A stretch of 64,000 nt of DNA from Peribacillus frigoritolerans. Its GTDB lineage: Bacteria; Bacillota; Bacilli; Bacillales; Bacillaceae. The DNA lies in the NCBI RefSeq assembly GCF_004358755.1, contig NZ_SMZY01000004.1, positions 124,001 to 188,000 on the forward strand. Direction: 5' to 3'. Positions within the stretch are counted from its first letter, which is position 1; each line of letters starts with the position of its first letter. The notes under the pieces were generated by a model, which did no database searches, was not told the DNA's origin, and worked only from the letters and a program-made list of their open reading frames with translations. Of this stretch, positions 44,208-53,798 are shown one piece after another. Both the position numbers and the translations under genes were made by a program.

Positions 44208-45266
44208 TTACGACGTTTTAGCAATGGCAGGACTGACTTTTGGAGATTTAGCTCTTCCAAAGACCATGCTTCTTAATTTTTTTGACATTGGCTTTTCTAT
44301 TATCTTGTAAACTGCACATGCAGATAAAACGGTACAAAGAATGACAAGACACATGGATAAAAAGTATCCAAGTGAACCTATAACATGGAGCTTTTGAAAG
44401 ATGAAAATATACAGTTGCAAAAATGGGCCGTGTGTAATGTAAATCGAGTATGAAGCATCCCCCATCAATGATAGACTTTTAGGGATTTCTCTTACCTTCC
44501 TGTCCTTTATAGATATACCGAGCATAATCAGCATGGAGAATAAGCAATAGAGAAGCGGTGCATGTATTGCTGCAAAGTCATATACATTATTCATCCAAAC
44601 AAATAGAAAGCCTGCAAAACCCAAAATGATCATCAGTGTTGAATATCCTAGTTTATAATTCAGCATTAAATATGCAACCAGACTGCCGCAAACAATTTCC
44701 AGGGTGCTGAAACTGAATAGAAATGAAGCAACTTCCGGAAAAACTAATTCGATGAAAACAGTGGCTGAAGCCCAGCCTATTAAGATCGGTTTAAAGACTC
44801 TGGGGCTGAACATTAAACTAGCGAATAAAAGATAGAAGAACATGACATGGCTAAGCGACCACGCTGATGAAATAATGGGCTCTTTCATCGGAAAAAGAAT
44901 CAGGGATTTAATGATTTCCTCAGTTGTGTATCCATTTCCAAGTGAAGGAAATAAACGGAAAAGAATGATTGTGACAATCGTAAATATCCATAACAATGGG
45001 TAAATCCTGATCAGCCTTTTCAATAAGAATTCACGGGCTTTTGATTGTACCCCAATGTGTCTATGGTACAAGTAATAAATCATAAAACCTGTCACAATAA
45101 AGAAAAAATCCACACCTCCCGTTCTTTCCCATCTGCCCATATAAAACCAGTCGTATTGGAATTTGCTGTAGTACAGGATATTGAGGTGCCCTATTAATAC
45201 AAATAGGATGGCAATGCCTCTTGAAACTTGCACCATTGACAGTCTTCCGGCTTTATTTTCAACCAT
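44208..45266 (-). CDS. Membrane acyltransferase (acyltransferase_3 family)
   Basis: A 352-residue protein with about ten membrane helices. The family signature is the opening VSRGIAILFVLIGHLN, with the conserved His, followed by an FFFIVTGFMIYYLY segment. Such enzymes add acetyl, succinyl or similar groups to sugars of exported polysaccharides. ATG 45266 follows AGGTG by 6 bases and avoids the 50-base overlap that a more upstream start would cause. It is second to last in the operon. Confidence 0.83.
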   Translation of the reverse strand: MVENKAGRLSMVQVSRGIAILFVLIGHLNILYYSKFQYDWFYMGRWERTGGVDFFFIVTGFMIYYLYHRHIGVQSKAREFLLKRLIRIYPLLWIFTIVTIILFRLFPSLGNGYTTEEIIKSLILFPMKEPIISSAWSLSHVMFFYLLFASLMFSPRVFKPILIGWASATVFIELVFPEVASFLFSFSTLEIVCGSLVAYLMLNYKLGYSTLMIILGFAGFLFVWMNNVYDFAAIHAPLLYCLFSMLIMLGISIKDRKVREIPKSLSLMGDASYSIYITHGPFLQLYIFIFQKLHVIGSLGYFLSMCLVILCTVLSACAVYKIIEKPMSKKLRSMVFGRAKSPKVSPAIAKTS

Positions 45267-45315
45267 TATTAACACCTGCTTTGCGAGATATAATCCAAAA
45301 GTAAGGATTTGAATT

Positions 45316-46089
45316 TCAATAGGTTTTAGCGTGTTTTTTAAATGCATTAATGGAATAATTGGCAAAGTACCACATAGCAGAGAAACGGTTAATGTTTCGA
45401 ATCTTCCTGTATGTGTTCCAGGTTTTCACAGCAGATTTCAATTTATTGCTGGAAAGCGAATTTTCGCATTTTCTATAAAAGGCTAATTCTTCCCTGAGTC
45501 CATGCGCTTCTATGCCGTTCGCTAAAATGGAGAGCCAAAGACCGTAATCTTCAGAACAATCCCGATATAAATCCATTTGAACGGCACCTGTTTTCCGTTT
45601 GTCAATCATGACAGTTAATGTAGCAATCATCGTATTTTTCAGTAAGCCTTCATAACTGGTCTTGGCCGGAACATTAACAACTGCATCCGTTTTCTCACCG
45701 TTCTCATTCATCATCCGGTAATTGGTGTAAGAAAAAGCAAAACCGCCGTCTTCCATGAATTGAACTTGTTTTTTCAGTTTGTCCGGATGCCACAAATCAT
45801 CACTGTCCAGGAAAGCCAGGTAATCGCCGTTTGCAAGATTAATAGCATAGTTGCGGGCAGCAGCAGGTCCGCTATTATCAGCTAGTTCTATTAATCTTAT
45901 TCTCTTATCATTTTCCATCTCTGAGCGGATAATATCCCGCGTTTCATCCTTAGAGCAATCGTCCACGATAATCATTTCAAAATGACTGTATGTCTGATTT
46001 TTAACAGATTGAATCGTTTCTCTAATATATTTAGAAGCATTATAGCTTGGCGTTATGATAGACACCAGACGTTCATTATCAGTACTCAA
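45316..46089 (-). CDS. Family 2 glycosyltransferase
   Basis: A cytoplasmic GT-A glycosyltransferase of 257 residues. SIITPSYNASKYIRETIQSV is the nucleotide-sugar site, EMIIVDDCSKDET follows, and LAFLDSDDLWHPDKL contains the DxD-type metal motif. It probably adds one sugar to the lipid-linked repeat unit. No membrane segment. Part of the exopolysaccharide operon, 31 bases after the priming transferase gene. Confidence 0.88.
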   Translation of the reverse strand: MSTDNERLVSIITPSYNASKYIRETIQSVKNQTYSHFEMIIVDDCSKDETRDIIRSEMENDKRIRLIELADNSGPAAARNYAINLANGDYLAFLDSDDLWHPDKLKKQVQFMEDGGFAFSYTNYRMMNENGEKTDAVVNVPAKTSYEGLLKNTMIATLTVMIDKRKTGAVQMDLYRDCSEDYGLWLSILANGIEAHGLREELAFYRKCENSLSSNKLKSAVKTWNTYRKIRNINRFSAMWYFANYSINAFKKHAKTY

Positions 46090-46120
46090 AGGACTGCCTC
46101 CTTTATAATTCCTCTGCGGA

Positions 46121-47521
46121 TCATTGATTTATTGCTTGATTTTGTTCAAGCGTTTGAATAAGCTTCTGTTTCCTCAACATGCTCTCTTCCTTTAAGCCTT
46201 GTGCCTGATCTCTCTGCAGGACAACCCTGATCGTCTGTAAAAAGATTTTTAAATCCAGCATGAAGGAATAGTTGCGCACATACATCAAATCATATCTAAG
46301 CTTATCTTCGACGGAAGTTGTGTAATTTGCTAAAACTTGAGCCAGTCCAGTAATGCCTGGTTTTACCCTTAGCCTGTACTTATAGTCAGGAATATCCTGC
46401 TCGAACTTCATAATAAAGAACTCTCTTTCAGGTCTAGGGCCAATTAAACTCATATCTCCTTTTAGTACATTAAACAGCTGCGGTATTTCATCTAATCGTG
46501 TTGCCCGCATGAAGCTTCCGAGTTTTGTTATTCTCGGATCCTTATCACTTGCCAGTACCGGTCCTGTCTGGATTTCAGCATCCTGTACCATACTTCTGAA
46601 TTTATACAGTAAATATGGTTTTCCGCCTTGTCCGATGCGTTCCTGTTTAAAAATGGCTGGGCCCTTTGAAGTCAGCGGTATTAATGTAAAAAGTGCAATG
46701 ATAATCGGGGTAGAAAGAATCAGCATGGCGGCAGAAACAATGACATCAATGACACGCTTTAACTGATTTTGAGTTTGATTTAGCATGGGTGGCTTAATCG
46801 ATAAAACCAGCATATCGTCAATTTGCTCCGGTTCAGATCCTGCAATAAACAGTTCAAAGAGGTGCGGCACAATCAGTACCTCTTTTTCATTTTTCACACA
46901 CAGACTGACGATTTCTGATGCTTCGTGTTTGTTTATTTCAGGTGCTATTAATACTGCATCTGCAGATTGAAGTTTGCTTAATAAAAACTCTTTTTTAACA
47001 AGAGGAAGAAAATCGCTGATAATAAACCATTCCTGCTTCTGGCTAAGGAATTTATCAGCCATCTTTAAGCTCGTCTCATAATCCTCACCTACGATTAACA
47101 CCTTCTTGTTTGCATATATGCGCTTAAGCTGATGCCAAAAAAGAAAGCGCATGGTGCACAGCATGACGGTTTGTATGCAAAAAGCCGTAATAATGAAAGG
47201 AATGGACATCACAGCCCCTTTTATCATGAGCATCACAAGCATCAGTCCTGACAAAGTCAATGAAGATAAAATAACGGAATAAAGCAGATTGCGTACACTT
47301 TTCCTGCGCCAATCTACATATAAATCAAATAAGTAAAAGCTTAAAAAGGAACTAATTAAGAGAAAGAATATTAGTGAATTGTCAATTTTCACTCCTAAAT
47401 CTATGGATAAACCTTCTGCATGAATCCAATGGGAAAAACTAAAAGATATATACACCAAGGCAATATCAAAAAAAACCAAGAAGATTCTATGAGCATTTGC
47501 ACCAGGATTCTTATTTATCAT
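46121..47521 (-). CDS. Undecaprenyl-phosphate sugar phosphotransferase (priming transferase)
   Basis: A 466-residue polyprenol-phosphate hexose-1-phosphate transferase. Four membrane helices in the first 125 residues, a CoA-binding-like central domain (about 135-245), a fifth membrane segment (about 270-290) and the Bac_transf domain: QERIGQGGKPYLLYKFRSM, TRLDEIPQLFNVLKGDMSLIGPRPE and PGITGLAQV. It starts polysaccharide synthesis by placing the first sugar phosphate on the lipid carrier. A GAGGAG site precedes the ATG, and a long inverted repeat lies 40 bases upstream. Confidence 0.9.
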   Translation of the reverse strand: MINKNPGANAHRIFLVFFDIALVYISFSFSHWIHAEGLSIDLGVKIDNSLIFFLLISSFLSFYLFDLYVDWRRKSVRNLLYSVILSSLTLSGLMLVMLMIKGAVMSIPFIITAFCIQTVMLCTMRFLFWHQLKRIYANKKVLIVGEDYETSLKMADKFLSQKQEWFIISDFLPLVKKEFLLSKLQSADAVLIAPEINKHEASEIVSLCVKNEKEVLIVPHLFELFIAGSEPEQIDDMLVLSIKPPMLNQTQNQLKRVIDVIVSAAMLILSTPIIIALFTLIPLTSKGPAIFKQERIGQGGKPYLLYKFRSMVQDAEIQTGPVLASDKDPRITKLGSFMRATRLDEIPQLFNVLKGDMSLIGPRPEREFFIMKFEQDIPDYKYRLRVKPGITGLAQVLANYTTSVEDKLRYDLMYVRNYSFMLDLKIFLQTIRVVLQRDQAQGLKEESMLRKQKLIQTLEQNQAINQ

Positions 47522-47560
47522 CTATTCTTTCTCCTCTCTTTCTGAATCAACTCAATGAGG

Positions 47561-47606
47561 GTTCTTTAACAAGAATAACGACATCTATATATTCTTAATA
47601 AAGAAC
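47561..47606 (-). promoter_or_regulatory. Inverted repeat built of SinR boxes inside the operon
   Basis: GTTCTTTAACAAGAAT (47561-47576) and ATTCTTAATAAAGAAC (47591-47606) match in 14 of 16 paired positions. Each outer arm is an exact GTTCTTT SinR box. It is not followed by a T run, so an operator is likelier than a terminator. Confidence 0.5.
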
Positions 47607-47631
47607 AAAAACTTTAAAAAAATGCTTCTTC

Positions 47632-49302
47632 CTACACGTTACGAACGTGCTTATCCGAATGTTTTTCTATTTCCAGACGCTTTACAGGTTTGAATTTATG
47701 CAGCTTTTTAAAAAGATGAAAAATGCTGTAATCAAACCGCTTTCCATCAATAAGTGTCCACTGGCTGTTTAATGATGACAGCGTGTGAACTCCATCCGGA
47801 TAAAGACTGTTTTTCTCAGGCTGTACGTGGGATGCAGGTTCTTCAATAAATTGAGTGGTTGTTAAGGTTATTATTTTGTTCAGCACGATTCTTCCGCCAT
47901 ATGTTTCAGAACAATCCTGGGCAGGCCTGTATAAAGAACCTTCTTGATAAAAAGGTGTACCTGCAGGTCTGCTTGAGCGGATATCAATCTTCACGGGGTT
48001 TTGTTTGTGCGCTTTCCACTCTCCAAATAAATGCTCTGCGTAAAAAAGATGCAGTTCGCAATTATGGGTTTGAGATTCAGTCCCGCCTCTGGTGCAAAAC
48101 ATCCACCATCTATCTTCATGCTTTACAATAGTAGCGTCTACCGCCGGAAATCCTTCCAGAATTGTTTTCGCCTTGATCCATTTTTTTGTTATTTTATTTA
48201 ATTGATACACCGCTACTTCGTTCTCCTCTGATGTTTCCGGAATACAAAACACATCTTCCTTATGGTGCAGGATATACGGATAGGACATATGTGATGGAAG
48301 TCTGATGATTGAGGAATCAATCGTAACATCCTTATCTCCGCCAAGATTTACATCCAGTTTTGAGATATAGCCGTTGACGACTTTGTGATCTAATTCCTCC
48401 ATTAGAATGTGAAGTCTTCCATTTTCTTCATATCCAAATGGATCCGCGTAATAAAGGTCTTTTTTTTCAACCAGCCATTTAATTGCAGGCTGAGTTTCAT
48501 TTAAAAGATTTTCAATAGACTGATTGACCAGCCCGACATTCCAGTATTCATAACAAAATAATTGTGTAACTAGTTTTTTTATTTTATTCCTGATCAGCTT
48601 ACTATAGAAAATGAACCATTGAACCTGAGTTGGACTACCGAATGCCTTTGCTGATGTTGAAACTGCAGGATTTCCGTTCAAATAAGCTGCATTGCCGTTT
48701 AATATATCTTTGCATACCATTGATGGCCAAGCACTAACAGATGAACAAATATGATCTTTATTTTTCATATACGAATCTTTTATTGTTGCAAAATACCCTT
48801 TTTTTAATAGAATTTTTTCATCCTTTTTTTCCGCATATCTATACAAGCTGACTGCTGTGACAGATTCATCGTTATAAATCTCCCAAAAACAGGAAGATCC
48901 GTAAGAGTATGACTGTTCATCTCCCTGCTGAAAAGCCCATACGCCATATTTGCAGGAGGCTGTAAATTCCCTGCCTAGAAGGCCGTCAAAATCAATAATA
49001 AAATCCAGCTCTGCTTTTCTTACTTGCTCATTGCTATGATGATCATCCTGGTAATCAAGAACGGGTATGCCGCTGTACTCATTGAGCAAATCTTGAAGCT
49101 GTAAACTCTTGAACCGTTTTTTAACAGATGGGGCCATTATACGTTTCTTGCGTTCACTGCTTTCTATTCTAGCTGGTTTTATGATAAGACTGAGCTCGGC
49201 CTGTCGTTTCTTTTGCATGTCTATTATACTTCTAAGCTTCCAATCCTCGATTTTTGAATATTGGCATATAATTCCAAAACGCAGGACTTTTTGATCCGGC
49301 AT
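47632..49302 (-). CDS. Formyltransferase-like plus beta-propeller (GINT1-N-like) protein
   Basis: A 556-residue cytoplasmic protein. The N-terminal part (about 1-200) resembles a formyltransferase fold protein (FIIDFDGLLGREF, then KYGVWAFQQGDE). From about 275 to 530 lies a five-bladed beta-propeller of the kind found at the N-terminus of plant glucosamine inositolphosphorylceramide transferase and related to GH43: YYADPFGYEENGRLHILMEE, DATIVKHEDRWWMFCT and GSLYRPAQDCSETYGGRI. Such proteins occur in polysaccharide clusters but their reaction is unknown. It could modify a sugar nucleotide or the glycan. The domain reading is from memory of the family pattern. Confidence 0.6.
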   Translation of the reverse strand: MPDQKVLRFGIICQYSKIEDWKLRSIIDMQKKRQAELSLIIKPARIESSERKKRIMAPSVKKRFKSLQLQDLLNEYSGIPVLDYQDDHHSNEQVRKAELDFIIDFDGLLGREFTASCKYGVWAFQQGDEQSYSYGSSCFWEIYNDESVTAVSLYRYAEKKDEKILLKKGYFATIKDSYMKNKDHICSSVSAWPSMVCKDILNGNAAYLNGNPAVSTSAKAFGSPTQVQWFIFYSKLIRNKIKKLVTQLFCYEYWNVGLVNQSIENLLNETQPAIKWLVEKKDLYYADPFGYEENGRLHILMEELDHKVVNGYISKLDVNLGGDKDVTIDSSIIRLPSHMSYPYILHHKEDVFCIPETSEENEVAVYQLNKITKKWIKAKTILEGFPAVDATIVKHEDRWWMFCTRGGTESQTHNCELHLFYAEHLFGEWKAHKQNPVKIDIRSSRPAGTPFYQEGSLYRPAQDCSETYGGRIVLNKIITLTTTQFIEEPASHVQPEKNSLYPDGVHTLSSLNSQWTLIDGKRFDYSIFHLFKKLHKFKPVKRLEIEKHSDKHVRNV

Positions 49303-49351
49303 CCGCTCACCCCCTCAAACCGTATTACAGCCATACACTTTTTGTCTGAAC

Positions 49352-50407
49352 TTACTGAGCATATTTCAGGTATTCATCTAGTGTATGATCAAGCATTTTT
49401 TCTAAAGTAAAATCCTCTGTTACCCGCTTTCTTGCATTTTCAATGACATCAGATTGAACACTTTTGTTTTCTGCAAGGTAGATTAATCTGGAACTGAAAT
49501 CCTCTGCTGAGTGATCAGATATGAGAAAACCGGTTGAATGGTCTCTGACCGCTTCTCTTATACCGCCCCTATCAATAGAGATAATAGGTGTGCCAACTGC
49601 CATGGCCTCTAGTATGACCATAGGAAACACTTCTCTTTCAGATGTTAGAAGCAAAACATCCATCTCTCTAATGAATTTTTCAGGTGTGTTTACCGCTCCT
49701 AAAAGCTTCACTTTCGTCTGCAGATTCAGTTCGGCAATTTTGTTTTGAATGTTGGCATACTCAGGACCATCCCCTGCAATGTAAAACATCAAGTCAGGAT
49801 GATGCTTTAATTTATCAGCGATCTCTATAAACAATTCATGATTCTTTTCAACTGATAGTCTTGCAAGAATCCCTACTTTTTTTATTTCCTGCCCATCTTT
49901 TCTATTAAATTTGAACTGCTTTAGATTGACTCCATTGTAAATGGTTCTAATTTTTTCTTTTTTAATTCCCAATTCCATTAAGTTGTTTTTTTCAAAGTCA
50001 CTCACCGTAATGACTCTATCAACAAATTTATTGATCACCCTGCAAAAAAGCCCTGGAAGCTTTTTTTCTAAAGCTGTTACATTATGCTTTGTATAAATCA
50101 GTTTCATTTTCCTCTTTGCCAAAAAGCTGCAAACGATTGTGTACAAAACCATTCTCAAACTGTTTGCATGGACGATATCAATGTTATGGTTCATTATTTT
50201 CTCTTTAATTAACAGCAAATTGTACATATGAGACTTTCTTTTCATTTCAATAAAGTGGTTTTTGTTTTTTATTTTCGGGTACAGCTCTCCTGGTGCAGCT
50301 GCAGAAAAAATGGTTAAATCGGGATGGGTCAGCTGATTCTCTAAACTGCAAAAATAATTTTCAGCCCCTCCTGTAATAAGTTTGTCTGTCATAATGAGAA
50401 CATTCAT
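49352..50407 (-). CDS. Family 4 glycosyltransferase
   Basis: A GT-B glycosyltransferase of 351 residues. The N-terminus has TGGAENYFCSLE, the typical acceptor-side GGxE motif; the C-terminal domain has VGILARLSVEKNHELFIEIA and the donor-binding REVFPMVILEAMAVGTPIIS (E-x7-E motif). EpsF of B. subtilis belongs to the same family. It directly follows the polymerase gene with no gap. Confidence 0.9.
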   Translation of the reverse strand: MNVLIMTDKLITGGAENYFCSLENQLTHPDLTIFSAAAPGELYPKIKNKNHFIEMKRKSHMYNLLLIKEKIMNHNIDIVHANSLRMVLYTIVCSFLAKRKMKLIYTKHNVTALEKKLPGLFCRVINKFVDRVITVSDFEKNNLMELGIKKEKIRTIYNGVNLKQFKFNRKDGQEIKKVGILARLSVEKNHELFIEIADKLKHHPDLMFYIAGDGPEYANIQNKIAELNLQTKVKLLGAVNTPEKFIREMDVLLLTSEREVFPMVILEAMAVGTPIISIDRGGIREAVRDHSTGFLISDHSAEDFSSRLIYLAENKSVQSDVIENARKRVTEDFTLEKMLDHTLDEYLKYAQ

Positions 50408-51664
50408 CTAATGAATCACTTCCTTTGTAAAACTCATATTATCGTCATTTTTGCTCTCGATCTCTTTTACACGATTCTGCTTTTCATTCGTTAAATAGAT
50501 AGAGAGAATAGCCAGATACATAAAGAAGATGTCGTTAATAATGACGGATAGAGAGACCATTTGAAAAACAAAGCCTATAAAAGCTAAAAAAAGGTATGGT
50601 TTCTTCTTATAAACCCTGCTTTCAATCAGCTGAAAAATGACGAATGAAATAAATAATAGATAGCAGGAAAAACCGAGGATCCCAGATTCAGATAAGATAT
50701 CCAAAAAGGTATTATGGACTGTCAAAGTATCTTGATATTGAAAAGAATTATAATCTGAGAAATTAAAGGCTCCTATACCCAGCACAACATTTGATGAAAA
50801 GTAATCCCATGCACGTCCCCATAGTTCAAACCTTCCGCTTCCCCCATCATTTGAAAAATCGTTAATGCGGGAATCCAGTATCCCGAATATATCGAACTTG
50901 AGCTGTACAATTGCAATGTAAGCAATAATGGCTAATGACGCTGCCAATCCCAGAAGGATTTGAAATTGCTTTACCAGGTTATTCAATAAAATGTATATGG
51001 TAAAGATAATGATGAGCGCCAATAAACCGCCTCTTGAAAAGGTTAATAGATTTGTAACAAGACATAGGATTAATCCCAATCTGTTTTTAAGCGTATTCGC
51101 ATTGCATAAAAAGTAGGCAAAAAAGATGGTATTGTAAAAGACGAAAAAGTTAGGATCCTGCAGCAGACCGATTAATCTGGGATAGCTTCTGTCCACCATG
51201 ACTCCCAGATGAGAAATCCTTTCCCCTTCATCACTCCCTAAAGAAAGTGTCTTTAACCCAGCTATATAAAGAAGAAGGCTCGTTATATTAAAGAAGATTC
51301 CTACATTCGCTATTGATCTTTCAATGATGGAGTCGTTTGAATTCCTAAGAATAGATTTCAAAATAAAGTAACAAGCAAGATAGAGTGAAATGCCCAATAT
51401 GATGCGCAGACTTGAGGAAGGATATAATGAGAATGCACCCGAAAAACTGTATGTCATATAAAATACAAGAAGTGCTATTTCAAAGATCTGTAGTTTTTCA
51501 AAATAAAAAGCTGAAACATGGATGATGACAAATAACATCAGAAAAATCATATAGGGTTTTAAAGAAAACCCTAAATCTATGCCGAACTTTCCTAATGTAA
51601 TAAGGAGAAAAACAACCAGTACTGTTTTGTTTGCAGGAAGATGAGAATTCAGCTTATATTCCAT
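50408..51664 (-). CDS. O-antigen ligase/polymerase-like membrane protein (Wzy)
   Basis: A 418-residue membrane protein with about 11-12 helices and one large external loop (about 245-300, with GSGRFELWGRAWDYF). This layout and the LIGLLQDPNFFVFYN and FSRGGLLALIIIF motifs mark the Wzy/WaaL superfamily, which joins repeat units outside the membrane. It overlaps the flippase gene by 11 bases. Confidence 0.83.
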   Translation of the reverse strand: MEYKLNSHLPANKTVLVVFLLITLGKFGIDLGFSLKPYMIFLMLFVIIHVSAFYFEKLQIFEIALLVFYMTYSFSGAFSLYPSSSLRIILGISLYLACYFILKSILRNSNDSIIERSIANVGIFFNITSLLLYIAGLKTLSLGSDEGERISHLGVMVDRSYPRLIGLLQDPNFFVFYNTIFFAYFLCNANTLKNRLGLILCLVTNLLTFSRGGLLALIIIFTIYILLNNLVKQFQILLGLAASLAIIAYIAIVQLKFDIFGILDSRINDFSNDGGSGRFELWGRAWDYFSSNVVLGIGAFNFSDYNSFQYQDTLTVHNTFLDILSESGILGFSCYLLFISFVIFQLIESRVYKKKPYLFLAFIGFVFQMVSLSVIINDIFFMYLAILSIYLTNEKQNRVKEIESKNDDNMSFTKEVIH

Positions 51665-53114
51665 GATCTGCCTCCTTGCCCTCCCACTGTTTTCTTTTCC
51701 ATTTTTCTGCTAAAAAAGTTTTTATATTTCCATATAATTCTTTGTCAGCTATAAGCACTGCAGACAAAATCAGAAGATTGAATCCAGCTGCAAGAATGGA
51801 GTAGGAATGAAGCAGATAGTCCGCAGTAAAAATGGTTGCCCCAATAAAGATCAGGTAAGGAACAATTGCTTTAACAGCCAAGTGATAGCGATTGGGGATC
51901 ATCAGCCAAAAACCTAATAATGCAATTGTTTCTATAGCAATTCCTGCAAAAGCGGCACCAACTACACCATGCAGTTTACTGAAATAGAAGTATAAAACGG
52001 CTCCGATAATCAATGCCAGAAACTGAATCAAGGTACGCTGGAATTGCAGTCCCCTAGTTGTTAATCCATCCGCCAATGAAATACTGACAGACTGAAGTAT
52101 CAGCATTAACGCCAAGACTTTTAACGGAGTGGAAGCATTTATCCAGCCTTCGCCAAATAAGCGTGTGACAATGAAATCTGACATATGATAGACCGGTACA
52201 GTAATAGCTGCCCCAAGAAGAACGGTTACTTTTATTTGCAGGGTGCTTAATCTTAAATGCTCTTTCAGCTGCAGGCTATTAAAGTTTCTGAATAATACCG
52301 GATAAAAAGCTCCTGCTACAATATACGGAAGCTGCTGAAGCGCCTGGGGAATCCGGTAAGCAACTGCAAACAGTCCAACTTCTGTTAATGTAAGAGTTTT
52401 CTCTAATATAAGAGTCCCTAAATGAGGAAGGGTGACAAACAGCAGTCCGCCGATTGTAAATGAGCCTATTCCATGTAAAATTCCTCTATGAAATTGACTT
52501 CTTAATGGAATATTTATCGTTTTCCTTACAAGAATAACTCCAACCAGGCCAGCTGAAAAATAAGAAAAACCATATAGAAAACAAATAACATAAGGATTTA
52601 AGGAAAAGACCATCCCTAAAGAAACTGTACTGATCAGCATGAAAGCAGATATGATTCGGATGGCTCCATAATACTGCATCTTCTCAATCAACTGAAAAAA
52701 CGTTGTGCCTATACTCTGCATGGCGATGCCTATTACCATGGGAATAATCAGAAAGTACGCTGTTTTTATTAATTCCGGATTAGAATCGTAGGTTAAATTA
52801 ATAAAAAGAAAACCAATCATGAAAGTAGCAAACATTAATGCCGCTCTTAATTTTATATAAGAAGCAATAAGGGCAGGAACATCCACCTCATCTTTTGAAC
52901 CTTCCCGCAGTACGATATCGCTGAGGCCTGCATCTGTAAAATAGCCCATAATCATCGCAAACGCTAAAGCTACACTGAACAATCCATAATTGTGGGATTG
53001 AAGGTAGTATGCCAGAATAATCAGCGCAGCAGCATTGAGAGCGCTGGAAAGTGCCGTGCTGTAAAACAAATGCAGGATGTTTTTAGCAATAGAATTTCTT
53101 TGAGTTTTCCCCAC
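51654..53114 (-). CDS. Polysaccharide flippase (Wzx/EpsK type)
   Basis: A 486-residue MOP-family flippase with about 14 helices. NSIAKNILHLFYSTALSSALNA at the start and the FAVAYRIPQALQQLPYIVAGAFYPVLFR segment are typical of lipid-linked repeat-unit exporters. Together with the Wzy-like and Wzz-like proteins it completes a Wzx/Wzy-dependent assembly line. Confidence 0.88.
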   Translation of the reverse strand: MGKTQRNSIAKNILHLFYSTALSSALNAAALIILAYYLQSHNYGLFSVALAFAMIMGYFTDAGLSDIVLREGSKDEVDVPALIASYIKLRAALMFATFMIGFLFINLTYDSNPELIKTAYFLIIPMVIGIAMQSIGTTFFQLIEKMQYYGAIRIISAFMLISTVSLGMVFSLNPYVICFLYGFSYFSAGLVGVILVRKTINIPLRSQFHRGILHGIGSFTIGGLLFVTLPHLGTLILEKTLTLTEVGLFAVAYRIPQALQQLPYIVAGAFYPVLFRNFNSLQLKEHLRLSTLQIKVTVLLGAAITVPVYHMSDFIVTRLFGEGWINASTPLKVLALMLILQSVSISLADGLTTRGLQFQRTLIQFLALIIGAVLYFYFSKLHGVVGAAFAGIAIETIALLGFWLMIPNRYHLAVKAIVPYLIFIGATIFTADYLLHSYSILAAGFNLLILSAVLIADKELYGNIKTFLAEKWKRKQWEGKEADHGI

Positions 53115-53159
53115 TTAGCTAACCACCTTACTTAATGACCAAAACTGCGTATTATTTTT

Positions 53160-53798
53160 TTACCCTGTCTGATAGATGACTCCAACAATACTCTTCTTTG
53201 CTCTTTCTAAATAACTTTTCGTTTTCACGATTTTTTCTTTTTTTGTCTTGTTTGCCTTAACTACTAAAACGATTCCATCACAATGCTCTGCTACTATTTG
53301 AGTATCAGATCTTTCCAAGAATGCCGGTGCCTCGATAATGATTACATCAAATTCTGCCGTCCAGCCATTCAGTGATTCTTCCAGGTTACGGCTGACAAAT
53401 ACATTCGGAGTGTTCTCCGAAACAGTTCCGGCAGGCAAAATAGATAAATTCTCAATGAACGTGTTCTTTGTATACATCCGCATTTTTTTGCCTTGAGAAA
53501 CGGCATTTGCCAGTCCGTTTGTATTATCTGCAGCAAATAAAGAATGTATGGATGGATTGCGGAGATTAGCATCGACAAGGAGAACTCTCTTTTTTTGCTC
53601 TGAAAAAGCAATAGCCAGTTTTGAAGATAGTAAAGCCTCATCTTCATCTTTGTCAGGAGAGGTGACCATTAAAATAAACGAGTCTTTTTTTAAAGCATTT
53701 TCGACATTCATACGGATCATTCTAATTTGTTCGCTGCTTAACAGACTATAATCTAAGCTCACATTAGAAATTTTTGAAGATTTGCGTAAATTAAACAC
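53160..53798 (-). CDS. EpsB/CpsD-like BY-kinase homologue with destroyed P-loop
   Basis: A 212-residue homologue of bacterial tyrosine kinases. The Walker A' strand RVLLVDANLRNPSIHSLF (71-88) and the later VIIEAPAF and EHCDGIVLVVKAN segments match EpsB. But where EpsB has SPGPGEGKSTTAANLA this protein has SPDKDEDEALLSSKLA (47-62): the phosphate-binding glycines, Lys and Thr/Ser are gone. The C-terminus ends at VGVIYQTG with no tyrosine cluster. It should therefore neither bind ATP normally nor autophosphorylate. The gene is otherwise intact and overlaps the Wzz gene by 8 bases, so it is kept as a coding gene, probably with a structural or regulatory role. Confidence 0.83.
   Translation of the reverse strand: MFNLRKSSKISNVSLDYSLLSSEQIRMIRMNVENALKKDSFILMVTSPDKDEDEALLSSKLAIAFSEQKKRVLLVDANLRNPSIHSLFAADNTNGLANAVSQGKKMRMYTKNTFIENLSILPAGTVSENTPNVFVSRNLEESLNGWTAEFDVIIIEAPAFLERSDTQIVAEHCDGIVLVVKANKTKKEKIVKTKSYLERAKKSIVGVIYQTG

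Noticed and set aside
44186-44208. Longer SinR start at TTG 44186
   Set aside because: It would place the GAAGGTG ribosome site inside the coding region; the later TTG aligns with known SinR proteins.
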